The notes beneath the pieces are model-generated. The model was not told where the DNA came from, made no database searches, and was given only the letters and a program-made list of their open reading frames with translations. A DNA stretch of 64,000 nucleotides. Source: Chondrus crispus. Lineage: Eukaryota; Rhodophyta; Florideophyceae; Gigartinales; Gigartinaceae. Below, piece after piece: positions 62,785-64,000 of the stretch (position 1 is the stretch's first letter; each line of letters begins with the position of its first letter). The position numbers and the translations under genes are program-made. Location: the NCBI RefSeq assembly GCF_000350225.1, contig NW_005179291.1, positions 173,454 through 237,453 of the forward strand. Direction: 5' to 3'.

Positions 62785-64000
62785 AGACGGTTACGTTCGC
62801 GCGGTCGCGTGAACCGTCTTGCCACACCAACCTAGACCCGCCCCTATTTGTCCCCGGCGGGGAAGGGGAATGTTTACCGATATTATTCCCCTCAACCCCG
62901 CACAAGCGCACCGAGACACCCGTAAGCTCGGTGCGAAAGGACGAAGACGCTGAGGCAACCGTGAGCCCGGCGCACATGGAGGAAGGCACTGCGGCAACCG
63001 TGAGCCAAGTGCCTAACAAGAAGCGCATCGAACGCGCCGGCGGCCCGACCCAGGGGGACCCGGGGCGGCCAGAAGAATTCAAGCCGCGTACGAACGCGAC
63101 TTGTCGCGGGGACGCGGCCGACCGAAGGGCGCCCCGCGACCAAGGCCAAAGGATGCGGAAGAGAGGTCGGAACCGGCGCCGGCGGCCCAGGCGGAACGAT
63201 CTCGCCGAGCCGGGCACGCCGAAGGTGGTCGACGGCGTCATTTGCCTTATGACGTCGAAGATTTACAACGTCCTCGGCTCGATAGCCACGGAGGGAAATG
63301 CCTTCAAGCCCCGCACGATCGTCGTTGATACGTGCTCGGCATACAATCTGGTGAGGAAGGCGGACCTTCCTCCCGATTGGTCGCGGTACGTCATCCGCGA
63401 CGCGCCACTGCCCCGATTGGCAGGCGCGAATAGAAACCCGCTTAAGCTCTCGGCCTTCGTACGTCTGGCGGTGCGGTTGAGGAACACGACGTTCCGAATT
63501 CCGTTCGTCGTGGCGGACCAGCTCGCCGTGCCGGTCCTCCTTGGTACGGCCTTCATCGATACAAACGTACGAAGTATCGACATCGAAGCTCAACGGTTGG
63601 AGCTCCGCCAAGGTGGCTCCGTTGCCATCGTCGACGGGAAGGGGGAGCCGACTCCCCCAACCAGGCGGCACGGACGTCAGACAAGCCGGGCTGACGCACG
63701 CGACGAAGCCCCGCAGGCGATCCGAATCGCCCGCTGGGTTAACAATCCTGCGAGGTCGCAGGCCCGTGTGCGCGTTACCACGACGGGGAGGGGACTCGTG
63801 TTTATAGAGCCGAAGCCGTCACTCCAACACCGACATGGAGTGAGGCTGACAAACGGCGTCGTCGAGGTCCTGCCGAACCAGACCTTCGACGTCATCGTCG
63901 CGAACTTTTCGCGACAGGAAAGGCGGCTTCCGAAGCACACCGTCGTGGGATACGCGAAGCGCAACCACCTCGCGATCTTGACGCCCGAACGTCGCATCGC
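62769..64000 (+). CDS. Protease-pol start of the same retrotransposon (runs off window)
   Basis: Open in the -1 frame relative to gag from 62769 (after a TAG) to the window end, overlapping the gag end by 16 bases. About 150 disordered residues are followed by a retropepsin-like domain. PRTIVVDTCSAYNLV carries the active-site Asp at 63327 with Cys where Gly is expected, and VLLGTAFIDTNVRSIDIE is the closing LLG motif. No stop occurs within about 410 codons. Reverse transcriptase would follow outside the window. Expression must need a -1 shift or reinitiation after gag. Confidence 0.75.
62784..62820 (+). promoter_or_regulatory. Stem-loop at the gag stop, candidate frameshift stimulator
   Basis: AAGACGGTT (62784-62792) pairs exactly with AACCGTCTT (62812-62820), and three further pairs form after a one-base bulge. 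It begins on the last base of the gag stop codon. The bases just before (AAAACCCCG) are not a canonical XXXYYYZ heptamer. The position fits recoding between gag and protease; the function is inferred. Confidence 0.5.

Overview
The window looks like a repeat-rich stretch of a eukaryotic nuclear genome with compact, nearly intron-free coding regions. There is no bacterial operon logic, no ribosome-binding-site pattern, no recognisable tRNA or rRNA gene, and most recognisable proteins are eukaryotic transposable-element products. A florideophyte red alga (Chondrus-like) fits this pattern best. That is inference; another alga, a protist or a fungus-like organism is not excluded. Only a few host-type genes stand out: a small secreted-protein gene (703-1500, -), a nucleobase transporter of the NCS2/NAT family (51819-53600, -), and two unassigned long ORFs (22348-24408, - and 46630-48042, -).

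Layout. 1-4.7 kb: the secreted-protein gene, a possible 83-residue ORF and gene-poor DNA. 4.7-15.5 kb: a Ty3-type chromovirus LTR retrotransposon in minus orientation with matching 471/472-bp LTRs. Its reverse transcriptase is split by a nested 5-kb insertion, made of a tyrosine-recombinase (DIRS/PAT/Ngaro-like) retrotransposon and an LTR-like repeat. 15.9-18.4 kb: a second copy of that repeat, a second Ty3 integrase remnant and a 162-bp tandem repeat. 19.9-21.4 kb: a decayed Sel1-repeat plus CorC/CNNM-type CBS pseudogene. 22.3-29.1 kb: an unknown coiled-coil protein and a decayed Plavaka (KDZ) transposase. 30.7-35.5 kb: a CCCATGCA-rich array that cuts off a Ulp1-protease/SF1-helicase gene.

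36.3-45.2 kb is the most interesting segment. On the minus strand lie a ParB/sulfiredoxin-like protein and, 9 bases further on, a 2-oxoglutarate/Fe(II) oxygenase-like protein. Divergent from them on the plus strand lies an amino-DNA-methyltransferase whose reading frame runs, through one in-frame TGA, into a SET domain. The block is bordered and internally punctuated by arrays of two unrelated dyad-symmetric repeats and a 269-bp-arm inverted repeat. It reads as a mobile or virus-derived module joining DNA methylation, histone-type methylation, a possible base or protein oxygenase and a ParB-like DNA binder. Two in-frame stops and one frameshift suggest this copy is decaying.

45.6-56 kb: more dyad-repeat arrays, an 86-bp satellite, the nucleobase transporter and a small Tigger/pogo-like element. 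56.4-64 kb: a GC-rich low-complexity block with a 309-base assembly gap, a truncated gag, then the 5' part of another LTR retrotransposon on the plus strand. That element has an LTR, an 853-residue gag with a CCHC knuckle, and protease-pol in the -1 frame behind a stem-loop, and it runs off the window.
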